11,555 nucleotides of DNA from Rubrimonas sp036788415 (GTDB lineage: Bacteria > Pseudomonadota > Alphaproteobacteria > Rhodobacterales > Rhodobacteraceae): contig NZ_DAIQNN010000082.1 of the NCBI RefSeq assembly GCF_036788415.1, positions 1 to 11,555 on the forward strand, read 5' to 3'. A model generated the notes under the pieces. That model was not told the origin of the DNA and did no database searches. It saw only the letters and a program-made list of their open reading frames with translations. The position numbers and the translations under genes were made by a program. Each line of letters starts with the position of its first letter. The stretch's first letter is position 1. Below, one piece after another: positions 1-7,006 of the stretch.

Positions 1-929
1 AAGGCCTCATAGGGGGCCTTCACCGAGCTGAGCCACGGCGCAACCCAGGGATTGAGCGGGTTGTCGTCGAAGCCTACCACCGCCACATCGCCCGTCGCGG
101 TCAACCCAGCCTCGCAGAAGCGTCGGTGCGCGCCGAAAGCGATCAGGTCGCTTGTGCAGAAAAGTCCCGATGGCGGCGGACCGATCCGCAACATCGCGTC
201 TGCGGCGCGATAACCGATCTCGAGATGTTCGTCGCCGAGGCCCTCGCCCAGAATCGCTGGCGGCGCGCCAAGCGCCGTGGCGCGGGACGCGAACGCCTCC
301 ACGCGCTGGGTCGTCGCCGAGGACCGCAGCGGCCCGTGGATCAGCGCAAGCGGCGCGCGCCCGCGGGCGACCAGCGCCTCGGCGACCTCCATGGCCGCTG
401 CGGCGTTGTCCACGCCGACGAAGGGCGCGTCGGCCTCGCCGGGACACTCGCGATTGACGAACAGCAACGGCGCCCCCTCCGCGCGCATGCGTGTGAGCCC
501 CGGGCTGTCGACCGCGCCGAGCAGGACCGTGGCGCGGGCCATCTGGGCGCGCATCTCCAGAAGGTATTCGTCCTGGATGCCGGGCTGGTCGTGGCTGTCG
601 CACAGCATCATCACAAGCCCCGCCCGGCGCAGCGCCGTCTCGGCCGCAGCGGCTATCGCGGCCATTGTCGGGTTGGCCAGGTTCGAGGCCATCAGCGCCA
701 CCATGCGGCTCTGGCGCCGGCGCAGCGAGCGCCCCGCGCTCATCGGACGATAGCCGAGTTCCGCGACCGCCCTGCGCACGCGCTCCACAGTCTCGGGCGA
801 GGCCTTGTTGGCGACCCCGTTGACCACGCGCGAGACGGTGGCGATGGAGACCCCGGCGCGCTCCGCGACGCGCTTCAGCGGGGTCGCGCCGCCCATGCCT
901 TCGCCGCCCTTGTCGTCGTCCTTCGCCAT
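1..929 (-). CDS. LacI-family transcriptional regulator (C-terminus cut by window edge)
   Basis: Reading the minus strand from the ATG at 929 gives 309 codons with no stop before the window edge; about 30 residues of a normal LacI-family protein (about 340) are missing. Residues 17-40 form the DNA-binding helix-turn-helix (PLKRVAERAGVSIATVSRVV, then NG), followed by the usual ELGYRPMSAGRSLR hinge segment near residues 57-70. The rest matches a periplasmic-binding-protein-like effector domain, including the GFDD motif at 285-288. The ATG at 929 is chosen because GGAGGG (937-942) lies 7 nt upstream. An in-frame ATG at 953 has no such site, and one near 896 would leave only five residues ahead of the HTH. 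The gene is divergent from a sugar importer and glycosidase operon, with a LacI-type palindrome between them, so it most likely represses that operon and perhaps itself. The effector is unknown, probably the imported sugar or a breakdown product. The family call is secure; the regulon is inferred. Confidence 0.93.
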   Translation of the reverse strand, partial: MAKDDDKGGEGMGGATPLKRVAERAGVSIATVSRVVNGVANKASPETVERVRRAVAELGYRPMSAGRSLRRRQSRMVALMASNLANPTMAAIAAAAETALRRAGLVMMLCDSHDQPGIQDEYLLEMRAQMARATVLLGAVDSPGLTRMRAEGAPLLFVNRECPGEADAPFVGVDNAAAAMEVAEALVARGRAPLALIHGPLRSSATTQRVEAFASRATALGAPPAILGEGLGDEHLEIGYRAADAMLRIGPPPSGLFCTSDLIAFGAHRRFCEAGLTATGDVAVVGFDDNPLNPWVAPWLSSVKAPYEA

Positions 930-936
930 GCCGCGG

Positions 937-942
937 CCCTCC
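937..942 (-). promoter_or_regulatory. Ribosome binding site of the LacI-family gene
   Basis: GGAGGG on the minus strand, 7 nt before the ATG at 929. It decides between this start and the upstream in-frame ATG at 953, which has no purine-rich site in front of it. Confidence 0.65.
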
Positions 943-985
943 GCCCGCGTCATGCGCGGGGCGGCGCTGCTTGTCCAGACGTGGC

Positions 986-1014
986 TTGCTGATGATTGGG
1001 AAAACGTTTACCCT
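986..1014 (+). promoter_or_regulatory. Candidate promoter of the sugar operon
   Basis: TTGCTG (986-991) and TACCCT (1009-1014) are separated by 17 bp and lie about 45 bp upstream of the first operon gene. The -35 box matches the sigma-70 consensus moderately and the -10 box weakly. The LacI-type palindrome (998-1013) falls in the spacer and the -10 box, the classic place for a repressor to block RNA polymerase. The placement is inferred from sequence only. Confidence 0.4.
998..1013. promoter_or_regulatory. LacI-family operator palindrome
   Basis: GGGAAAACGTTTACCC is a 16-bp inverted repeat centred on the CG at 1005-1006; seven of eight position pairs are complementary, with only 1001/1010 mismatched. 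An AAACGTTT core with a central CG is typical of operators bound by LacI/GalR-family proteins. The site lies between a LacI-family gene (start at 929) and the divergent sugar operon (start at 1060), so one bound dimer could control both directions. It is the only clear AT-rich palindrome in this 130-bp region. Confidence 0.78.
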
Positions 1015-1046
1015 CATTGCGCGGCATGACCGCCAAAGCGAGAAAC

Positions 1047-1054
1047 GGGAGGAG
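1047..1054 (+). promoter_or_regulatory. Ribosome binding site selecting a GTG start
   Basis: GGGAGGAG ends 5 nt before the GTG at 1060. The in-frame ATG at 1069 would be 14 nt away, which is too far, so GTG is preferred as the start of the binding-protein gene. Confidence 0.7.
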
Positions 1055-1059
1055 ATCGC

Positions 1060-2340
1060 GTGAAGCCAATGAAGGGAACCGGCGTCATGATGGCGGCGTT
1101 GCTGCTGGCCGCCACGCCCGTCGCCGCGCAGGAGATACAGATCTGGCACGACCTTGGCGACAATGGCGTCGCCTGGTTCGAGCGCGTCGGCGAGGCGTTC
1201 GCGAAGGAGCATCCGGGCGTCACGGTGCGCTCGCTGAGCTTTCCCACAGACCAATGGTTCGGGCGGGTGATCGGCGCCCTGAACACCGACACCGCGCCCG
1301 ATCTGATCTTCAATAACTACGAACGCGTCATCCGCGTGCAGACCCAGACCGACCGGATCATGGACCTTGCGCCGGTGTTGGCGGCGATCGAGGATCGCGC
1401 TTTCCTCGGCGAGGACGACCTGCGTGTGGCGACCTACGACGGTCGCATGATCATCCTGCCGGTCCAGCGCGTGCAGATGGCCTTCGGTGTGCGCAAGAGC
1501 TGGCTCGACGCGGTCGGCGAGGAGTTCCCCGAGACCTGGGACGACGTGAAGCGCGTCGCCGCGAAGTTCGCGGAGGAGGACCCGGACGGCAACAGCCGCG
1601 CCGACACTTTCGGCTTCGCCCTCCAGGCGGCCCGGCCGCGCGACCTCATCCACATGCTGGACCTGTTCACCTTCGGCTCGGGCCTGCGGCACACGCTGAT
1701 CGACCCCGAGGGGAACATCACCATAGACCAGCCCGGCCACGCCGAGGTGCTGGAGGAGTTTCTGAAGACCTACTCCACCTACGGCTTCGTCGCGCCCGAC
1801 ACGATCAACCACAGCTTCACCGAGATGTATCAGGTGATCGAAGGCGGCCGCGGCGGCATGTTCCGCGTCGGCGACTGGAACGTGAACAAGTGGGACGGGC
1901 AGGACGTGCTGGCCGGCGACTTCGTGGTCGGTCCCTGGCCCGCCTTCGCCGAGGATCGGGAGGCTGCGGTGGTGATCGGCGGCATGCGCGGCGTCGCCAT
2001 TCCCGAAAACGCGCCGAACCGCGATCTGTCCGTCGCCTTCGCGAGTTTCCTGCTGGGCCTCGAGGCGCAGCAGGCTTCGCTGGAGAAGGTGGGCGCCGCG
2101 GTTCGGACCGACCTCGACATCTCGTCGCTGTCGCCGCGGCGGCAGACCTTCGCCCGCGCCGAATACTCCCTGACTGCCTACGACTTTCCCGAGTCCATCC
2201 ACCCCTTCTACCCGGAGCTCGAGGCCGCCTTCCATCGCAAGCTGCTCGACGGCATCGCCAACCCGCCCTCGGACTGGCAGGCCTTCATCGCCGAGACCGC
2301 AGGCGAGATGCGCGCCCTCGCCGCGACGCTGAAGCAGTGA
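1060..2340 (+). CDS. ABC transporter sugar-binding protein (family 1, CUT1)
   Basis: A 426-residue periplasmic solute-binding protein that delivers a sugar to the two permeases encoded next. Residues 1-23 are a Sec-type signal peptide (MKPMKGTGVMMAALLLAATP, then VAA) with probable cleavage before QEIQIWHD. The mature N-terminus, with EAFAKEHPGVTV and TAPDLIFNN, is the usual opening of MalE/UgpB-like family 1 binding proteins, and the length is typical. Residues 174-182 (DPDGNSRAD) resemble a calcium-binding EF-hand loop, a feature seen in several family 1 binding proteins. There is no lipobox cysteine, so the protein should be soluble in the periplasm of a Gram-negative cell. It starts with GTG behind a strong ribosome binding site. 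It is first in the operon, and a stable hairpin follows it, consistent with higher expression than the permeases. The ligand cannot be read from sequence; the downstream GH2 gene suggests an oligosaccharide or glycoside. Confidence 0.94.
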   Translation: MKPMKGTGVMMAALLLAATPVAAQEIQIWHDLGDNGVAWFERVGEAFAKEHPGVTVRSLSFPTDQWFGRVIGALNTDTAPDLIFNNYERVIRVQTQTDRIMDLAPVLAAIEDRAFLGEDDLRVATYDGRMIILPVQRVQMAFGVRKSWLDAVGEEFPETWDDVKRVAAKFAEEDPDGNSRADTFGFALQAARPRDLIHMLDLFTFGSGLRHTLIDPEGNITIDQPGHAEVLEEFLKTYSTYGFVAPDTINHSFTEMYQVIEGGRGGMFRVGDWNVNKWDGQDVLAGDFVVGPWPAFAEDREAAVVIGGMRGVAIPENAPNRDLSVAFASFLLGLEAQQASLEKVGAAVRTDLDISSLSPRRQTFARAEYSLTAYDFPESIHPFYPELEAAFHRKLLDGIANPPSDWQAFIAETAGEMRALAATLKQ

Positions 2341-2346
2341 ACCCGC

Positions 2347-2370
2347 GCGGGGCCGAGAACTCGGCCCCGC
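2347..2370 (+). terminator. Intercistronic hairpin between binding protein and permease genes
   Basis: GCGGGGCCGAG (2347-2357), AA, then CTCGGCCCCGC (2360-2370) is an 11-bp perfect inverted repeat, in practice a 10-bp stem with a GAAC tetraloop. No T-run follows, so it is unlikely to be a complete intrinsic terminator. In binding-protein transport operons a hairpin here typically protects the 3' end of the upstream message or causes partial termination, giving more binding protein than permease. That role is inferred here by position. Confidence 0.7.
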
Positions 2371-2395
2371 CGCCCCATCTCGGAGTAGACTGCGC

Positions 2396-3286
2396 ATGAG
2401 CCGCGCGCTCGCGGAGGCCTGGCGGGGCCGCACGCTTTACCTGTTCGTGCTGCCCTTCGCCGCGCTGACCATCCTGTTCGGCGTGTGGCCCATCGTCCTG
2501 TCGGTCGAGGTCTCGCTGACCCAATCGGCCACCGCGCTGCGGGCGGAGCCGACCTATGTCGGGCTCGCGAACTACGCCCGCGTGCTGGCCGACCCGATTT
2601 TCGCCGCCTCGCTGACGCGCACGCTGTTCTATGCCGCCATGGCGGTCGTGCTGAACCTCGCCTTCGCGCTGGCCATGGCGACGTTGCTGGACAGCTCGCT
2701 GATCGGGCGTGGCAACTACCTGATCCGGCTCGCGATCTTCCTACCGGTGGTGACGCCGGACGTCGCCGGCTACGTCGTGTGGCGATGGTTGTTCGACCGC
2801 TCCTTCGGCGCGGTCAACGCGGGGCTGGCGCATCTGGGCGCACCCGGCTTCGCCGGGCTGTCGAGCCCCGATACGGCGATGATCGCGATCCTGATCGCCG
2901 AGCTCTGGCACCACGCCGGGTTCTACATGATCATCTTCCTCGCCAACCTCGCGATCCGCGACCGCGCGCTGGAGGAGGCGGCGGCGATAGATGGCGCGAC
3001 GCCGTGGCAGCGCTTCCGCTTCGTGATCCTGCCCCAGCTGCGACCGGCGCTGATCATCAATATCGTCTATGCGACGATCCAGTTCCTGAAGACCTTCACC
3101 GTCGTGGTGGTCATGACGCGCGGCGGGCCGAACGACGCCACGAACTTCGTGAGCTACTACGCCTACCAGCTGTTCGATCAGGGCCGCTATGGCGAGGCGA
3201 CGGCCATGGCGACGATCCTGTTCGCGGTCGTCATCGTGCTGTCGCTGGGCGCGTATTTGCTCAGCGCGCGGGGCGACTGGCGATGA
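2396..3286 (+). CDS. ABC sugar transporter permease, MalF/UgpA type
   Basis: A 296-residue inner-membrane subunit of a CUT1 importer. About six hydrophobic segments are visible, starting with residues 14-36. The EAA loop that docks with the ATPase is clear at residues 193-213 (EEAAAIDGATPWQRFRFVIL plus P), with the invariant glycine at 200. The C-terminal stretch GGPNDATNFVSYYAYQLF (243-260) is typical of MalF/UgpA-type subunits of this class, and the length is normal. The ATG at 2396 is preceded by GGAG (2382-2385) at 10 nt spacing and by a 55-nt gap containing the intercistronic hairpin. The stop codon overlaps the start of the next permease, which should be its partner in the membrane heterodimer. 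Family is certain, substrate unknown. Confidence 0.95.
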   Translation: MSRALAEAWRGRTLYLFVLPFAALTILFGVWPIVLSVEVSLTQSATALRAEPTYVGLANYARVLADPIFAASLTRTLFYAAMAVVLNLAFALAMATLLDSSLIGRGNYLIRLAIFLPVVTPDVAGYVVWRWLFDRSFGAVNAGLAHLGAPGFAGLSSPDTAMIAILIAELWHHAGFYMIIFLANLAIRDRALEEAAAIDGATPWQRFRFVILPQLRPALIINIVYATIQFLKTFTVVVVMTRGGPNDATNFVSYYAYQLFDQGRYGEATAMATILFAVVIVLSLGAYLLSARGDWR

Positions 3287-4131
3287 TGGTGCAGGACCGC
3301 GGGCGCCGCCGCGTCGCACAGATCATCGCCCATGCCGTCGCGATACCCGTGGCGGCGCTGTTTCTCTACCCCTACTGGTGGATGCTCATCAGCGCCTTTC
3401 GGCGCACCACGGACGTGATGTCCGACCCGTTGCGCCTGCTGCCGGAACGGTTCGACCCGGCGGTCTTCGCCGCCATCGGGCGCGTCGGCGGCGTGGACCT
3501 GTGGGTCTACATCGCCAACAGTTTCGTCATCACCATCGCCTCGACCGTCATCAGCGTGGCGGTGACGGCGCTCGGAGCCTATGCGCTCGTGCGCAAGCCC
3601 AAGCTTCCCGGGTTCCGGTTCCTGCGCTTCGGCTTCCTGGTGACGATCATGTATCCCTACATGCTGCTGGTCATCCCCGTCTACATCGTCATGTTCAAGC
3701 TCGGGCTGCTCGGGACCTATGCCGGCATCATCCTGTTTCTCGCGCTGGGCCCGATCCAGTTTTTCCTGTTCGATCAGTTCTTTCGCGCAATACCCAAGGA
3801 CATCATCGAGGCGGCCCTGATCGACGGGGCGACGGAACTGCAGGTGTTGCGCAAGATCGTCGTGCCGCTGGCGCGGCCCGTGGTGGTGACAGTCGCGATG
3901 ATCACGTTCCTTCTGAACTGGGCGCAGTGGTTCCCGGTGCTGGTGATCTCGCGGCTTCCCGACACCTACACGCTGCCGGTGGCGCTGCTGTCGATGAACA
4001 CCGAACTCGGCGCCAACTTCCAGGGGATCATGGCGCTGGCGGTGCTGACCACCCTGCCGCCCGCCGCGCTGTTTCTGCTCGCGCAGAAACGGGTGATGGA
4101 GGGCATGGCGTCAGGAGGGGTGAAGGGATGA
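3283..4131 (+). CDS. ABC sugar transporter permease, MalG/UgpE type
   Basis: A 282-residue inner-membrane partner of the preceding permease. The N-terminus YPYWWMLISAFR (29-40), the YIANSFVIT segment (76-84), and the EAA loop at 176-199 (EAALIDGATELQVLRKIVVP, then LARP) are hallmarks of the MalG half of CUT1 importers. So is the C-terminal RVMEGMASGGVKG (270-282). The start ATG at 3283 overlaps the upstream TGA as ATGA; a second ATG follows immediately at 3286 and either could be used. The open frame extends far upstream of this point, but that part lies inside the first permease and is not coding. The gene ends in a further ATGA overlap with the next gene. Tight coupling fits the 1:1 stoichiometry of the two permeases. 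Confidence 0.95.
   Translation: MMVQDRGRRRVAQIIAHAVAIPVAALFLYPYWWMLISAFRRTTDVMSDPLRLLPERFDPAVFAAIGRVGGVDLWVYIANSFVITIASTVISVAVTALGAYALVRKPKLPGFRFLRFGFLVTIMYPYMLLVIPVYIVMFKLGLLGTYAGIILFLALGPIQFFLFDQFFRAIPKDIIEAALIDGATELQVLRKIVVPLARPVVVTVAMITFLLNWAQWFPVLVISRLPDTYTLPVALLSMNTELGANFQGIMALAVLTTLPPAALFLLAQKRVMEGMASGGVKG
4113..4120 (+). promoter_or_regulatory. Ribosome binding site inside the second permease gene
   Basis: AGGAGGGG lies 7 nt before the ATG at 4128 and within the last codons of the permease gene. It fixes the start of the following gene and shows that this gene can recruit ribosomes itself as well as by coupling. Confidence 0.7.
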
Positions 4132-5243
4132 CCGCGCCCGCCCGCGCCCGCGATCCGCTGGCCGACCGCGTGGAGGCGGCGCGGCGCGCCACCGTCGACT
4201 GGCTCGCTGCGATGCAGGCGCCCGGTCTTCCCGCGGGGGTCAGTCGCATCAGCGCCGCGCACGACGTGCAGGCGTGGCCGGGCGTGCTGCTGCCCGGAAC
4301 CTACAACGCCGTGATGTGCGCGACGCTGATCGGCGCGCCGGCCCTCGACCCCGCGCCGCTGGTCGCGTGGCTGGAGAGCCATCGCCTGGCCGACGGGCGC
4401 TTTCGCGTGCCGGGGATGGACGAAGGCGCGGTTTTCAAGAAGCCGGACCCGGCCGAGACCTGGGGCTACATCGACTTCCACGTGACGAACTACGCGCTCG
4501 GGGCGGTGGAGGCGCTGGCGCCCGGGCGGCCTGCGAACCTCGCCTTCGCGAGACGCTTCCTCGATCCCACGGCGCTCGGCGACTGGCTGTCCCGGCGCGA
4601 CCTGCGCGATCCCTGGCAGGAGGGCAACAACCTCGTGAACCTCGGCGGCTTCCTGCGCGCGCTGCGCGCCCAGGGCGCGACGGAGGCCAACCGGGCGCTG
4701 GCGCTGTGGTTCGACTGGCACGAGCGGTTGCAGGAGCCGTCAACCGGCTTCTGGGGTGTCGGCCAGCACGACGACGCGCGTCAGTTGCTCCATGCGTTCG
4801 CCGGATCGATGCACGACTACCACCTCTACTACGCCGAGCGTCGCCCGATCCCGTTCCACGAGCGCGCCGTCGACTACGCGCTCACCCTGCCGCCGCGGAT
4901 CGACAGCGCCTGTATCGACGTGGACGCGGTTGACCTGCTGGTCCACGGGCTGATGTTGCGCGGCCACCGGCGGGCGGAGACGCTGGACTGGCTCCGCGCG
5001 CTGCTGCCGGAGCTGCTGGGCTGGCAGGAAGCCGACGGCGGTTTCTGCGACGTGCGCGAGGGCGTGCGGCGGCAGGACGGTTGGATCGGCGGTTACGCCG
5101 AGCCCCAGGGACTGTCGAACACCTTTGCAACCTATTTCCGCTGGATCGCCATCGCCATGATCGCCGAGGTGTTCTGGCCTGGCCGCTGGCCCTGGGCCTT
5201 TCGTCGAGACGTCGGCATCGGCTACCGCGCGTCGGCCCGATGA
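4128..5243 (+). CDS. Uncharacterised alpha/alpha-toroid-like protein of the sugar operon
   Basis: A 371-residue soluble protein without signal peptide or membrane segment, so cytoplasmic. I do not recognise a named family. Its mostly helical, repeated layout suggests an alpha/alpha-toroid fold, as in terpenoid cyclases and several glycoside hydrolase and polysaccharide lyase families. QEADGGFCD (300-308) resembles the QxxDGG repeat of terpenoid-cyclase-like toroids, and SHRLADGRF (84-92) is a second such turn. Other conspicuous segments are DFHVTNYALGA (116-126), WQEGNN (163-168), TGFWGVGQHDD (206-216), GSMHDYH (226-232), CIDVDAVDLL (262-271) and NTFATYFRWIAIAMI (331-345). They are rich in acidic, histidine and aromatic residues, as expected of a carbohydrate-binding cavity. 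The ATG at 4128 overlaps the permease stop as ATGA and has a strong ribosome binding site. The C-terminus overlaps the GH2 gene as ATGA. Context points to a step in cytoplasmic glycoside breakdown, but the reaction is unknown; hydrolase, lyase and epimerase are all possible. Confidence 0.85.
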   Translation: MTAPARARDPLADRVEAARRATVDWLAAMQAPGLPAGVSRISAAHDVQAWPGVLLPGTYNAVMCATLIGAPALDPAPLVAWLESHRLADGRFRVPGMDEGAVFKKPDPAETWGYIDFHVTNYALGAVEALAPGRPANLAFARRFLDPTALGDWLSRRDLRDPWQEGNNLVNLGGFLRALRAQGATEANRALALWFDWHERLQEPSTGFWGVGQHDDARQLLHAFAGSMHDYHLYYAERRPIPFHERAVDYALTLPPRIDSACIDVDAVDLLVHGLMLRGHRRAETLDWLRALLPELLGWQEADGGFCDVREGVRRQDGWIGGYAEPQGLSNTFATYFRWIAIAMIAEVFWPGRWPWAFRRDVGIGYRASAR

Positions 5244-7006
5244 CCGTGGAAGACCCCTTCGCCCACCTCCACGAGGAGGGCTACGCCAGCGCCTATGACC
5301 GCCCGCTGATCGGCGCCGACAGTCTGGTCGATCCCGGCGGCCGGCCCATGGATGCGCTCACCGACTGGGGCCTGACACTGGACCCGTTCGAGGAGGGTCT
5401 GCGCCAGCGATGGTTCGCGCTCGACGACCGCCCCATGGCGGAGTGGACCACGCCGCGCGACTTCGACGACGCCGGCGCCACGCCGGCGCGGGCGCCCTGC
5501 TGCTGGACGATGCTCGACCCTGAATGGCGCCGCCACGAGGGCGCAGTCTGGCATGTGACCCACTTCGACCACGCGCGCGGTCCGCACCGCACCGTGCTGC
5601 GCTTCGGCGCGGCCAACTACGCGGCGCTCGTGTTCCTGAACGGCCGCTTCCTCGGTCGCCATCTCGGCGGCTCGACGCCGTTCTGCGTCGAGTTGACCGA
5701 GGCGCTGCATGAGGGCCGGAACCGCCTGATGGTCATGGTCGAGAACCACCGCCGTTCCGACCGCGTGCCGATGGGCCATATCGACTGGTTCAACCATGGC
5801 GGCCTGCACCGCGAGGTCGCGCTCCTGCGTCTGCCGCCCGTCTTCATCCGCGCCGCAGGCTTCGCCCTGACCGCCGACGGCGTTGGGATCGCGGTGGATG
5901 TGACGCTCTCAGACCCCGTGGACGGGGTCGCTCGCGTGGCGATCCCTGCGCTCGGGATCCACGCCGATCTGTCCGTCGCCGCCGGCGCCGGCCGCGTCGA
6001 GATCGCAGCCGCCCCGGATCGCTGGTCGCCCGAGACCCCCCGCCTCCATGACGTGGCCGTATCCTTCGGGGACGACGTGTTTCGCGAACGCGTCGGTTTC
6101 CGCACCCTCGCGGTGGAGGGAGAACGCATCCTGCTCAACGGACGCCCGATATGGCTTCGCGGGGTCTGCGTTCACGAGGATGACCGCGACGTCGGCCGCG
6201 TCTCGACCGAGGCGGACGTGCGGCGTCGCTTCGGCCACGCCCGCGCGCTCGGCTGCAACTTCCTCCGCCTCGCGCACTACCCCCACCATGAGCATGTCGC
6301 GCGCATCGCCGATGAGGAGGGCTTTCTGCTGTGGTCGGAGATCCCGGTTTATTGGGCGATCGACTTCGCCAACCCGGCGACGTTCGCGGACGCCGAGAAC
6401 CAGTTGCGAGAACTGATCGCCCGCGACCGCAACCGCGCCAGCGTGGCGCTCTGGGGCGTGGGCAACGAGAACGCCGACACCGACGCGCGCCTGTCGTTCA
6501 TGTCGCGCCTCGCCGCGGCGGCGCGCGCCGCCGACCCAACCCGGCTGATCGCCGCCGCCTGCCTGATCGACCGCGTTCGCTTCGCCATCGCCGACCGGCT
6601 CGCCGAAACGCTCGATGTCATCGGCCTCAACGAGTATTTCGGCTGGTACGAGCCAGGTTTCGAGGGCCTCGAGCGCCTTCTGGCCAACTCCGAGCCCGGC
6701 AAGCCCGTCATCGTGTCCGAGACGGGCGCGGACGGTGCGCCGGGCTTGCGAGGGACAGGCCTTTTCACCGAGCATCGCCAGGCCGAAATCGTTCGCCGCC
6801 AGATCGAGACTTTGCGTCGCTTCGACTACGTCCAGGGCGTCGCGTGGTGGCTGCTCTACGACTTCCGCTCCGACCGCCGCCAGACAGGGGTTCAGCGCGG
6901 CTTCAATCGCAAGGGCCTTGTCGCGGATGACAAGGCGACCCTGAAGGCGGGCTTTCATGCGTTGGCGGAGGCCTATGCGGCTATCGCAGGCCGGAAGGCC
7001 GATTGA
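5240..7006 (+). CDS. Glycoside hydrolase family 2 (beta-glucuronidase/beta-galactosidase-like)
   Basis: A 588-residue cytoplasmic retaining glycosidase with no signal peptide. The order is the GH2 one: an N-terminal jelly-roll sugar-binding domain (roughly 20-200, with AANYAALVFLNGRFLGRHLG), an immunoglobulin-like domain (roughly 200-290), then a TIM barrel from about 295. The barrel opens with NGRPIWLRGVCVHEDD (300-315) and carries NFLRLAHYP (340-348). The acid/base should be E410 in GNEN and the nucleophile E494 in VSETGADG. N556 and K558 in FNRKGL sit where E. coli GusA has the N-x-K pair that contacts the glucuronate carboxylate. Because N-x-K-G also occurs in some GH2 beta-galactosidases, substrate specificity stays open. 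The length is close to GusA (about 600) and far below LacZ (about 1020). The start at 5240 overlaps the previous stop as ATGA and has no clear ribosome binding site, so translation probably depends on coupling. It is the last gene of the operon. Confidence 0.93.
   Translation: MTVEDPFAHLHEEGYASAYDRPLIGADSLVDPGGRPMDALTDWGLTLDPFEEGLRQRWFALDDRPMAEWTTPRDFDDAGATPARAPCCWTMLDPEWRRHEGAVWHVTHFDHARGPHRTVLRFGAANYAALVFLNGRFLGRHLGGSTPFCVELTEALHEGRNRLMVMVENHRRSDRVPMGHIDWFNHGGLHREVALLRLPPVFIRAAGFALTADGVGIAVDVTLSDPVDGVARVAIPALGIHADLSVAAGAGRVEIAAAPDRWSPETPRLHDVAVSFGDDVFRERVGFRTLAVEGERILLNGRPIWLRGVCVHEDDRDVGRVSTEADVRRRFGHARALGCNFLRLAHYPHHEHVARIADEEGFLLWSEIPVYWAIDFANPATFADAENQLRELIARDRNRASVALWGVGNENADTDARLSFMSRLAAAARAADPTRLIAAACLIDRVRFAIADRLAETLDVIGLNEYFGWYEPGFEGLERLLANSEPGKPVIVSETGADGAPGLRGTGLFTEHRQAEIVRRQIETLRRFDYVQGVAWWLLYDFRSDRRQTGVQRGFNRKGLVADDKATLKAGFHALAEAYAAIAGRKAD

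Noticed and set aside
7..2433. 808-codon open frame on the minus strand across the repressor and binding-protein genes
   Set aside because: It runs antisense to the binding-protein gene and in a different frame from the LacI gene. Its translation is arginine/glycine-rich with no domain, as expected of GC-bias artefacts.
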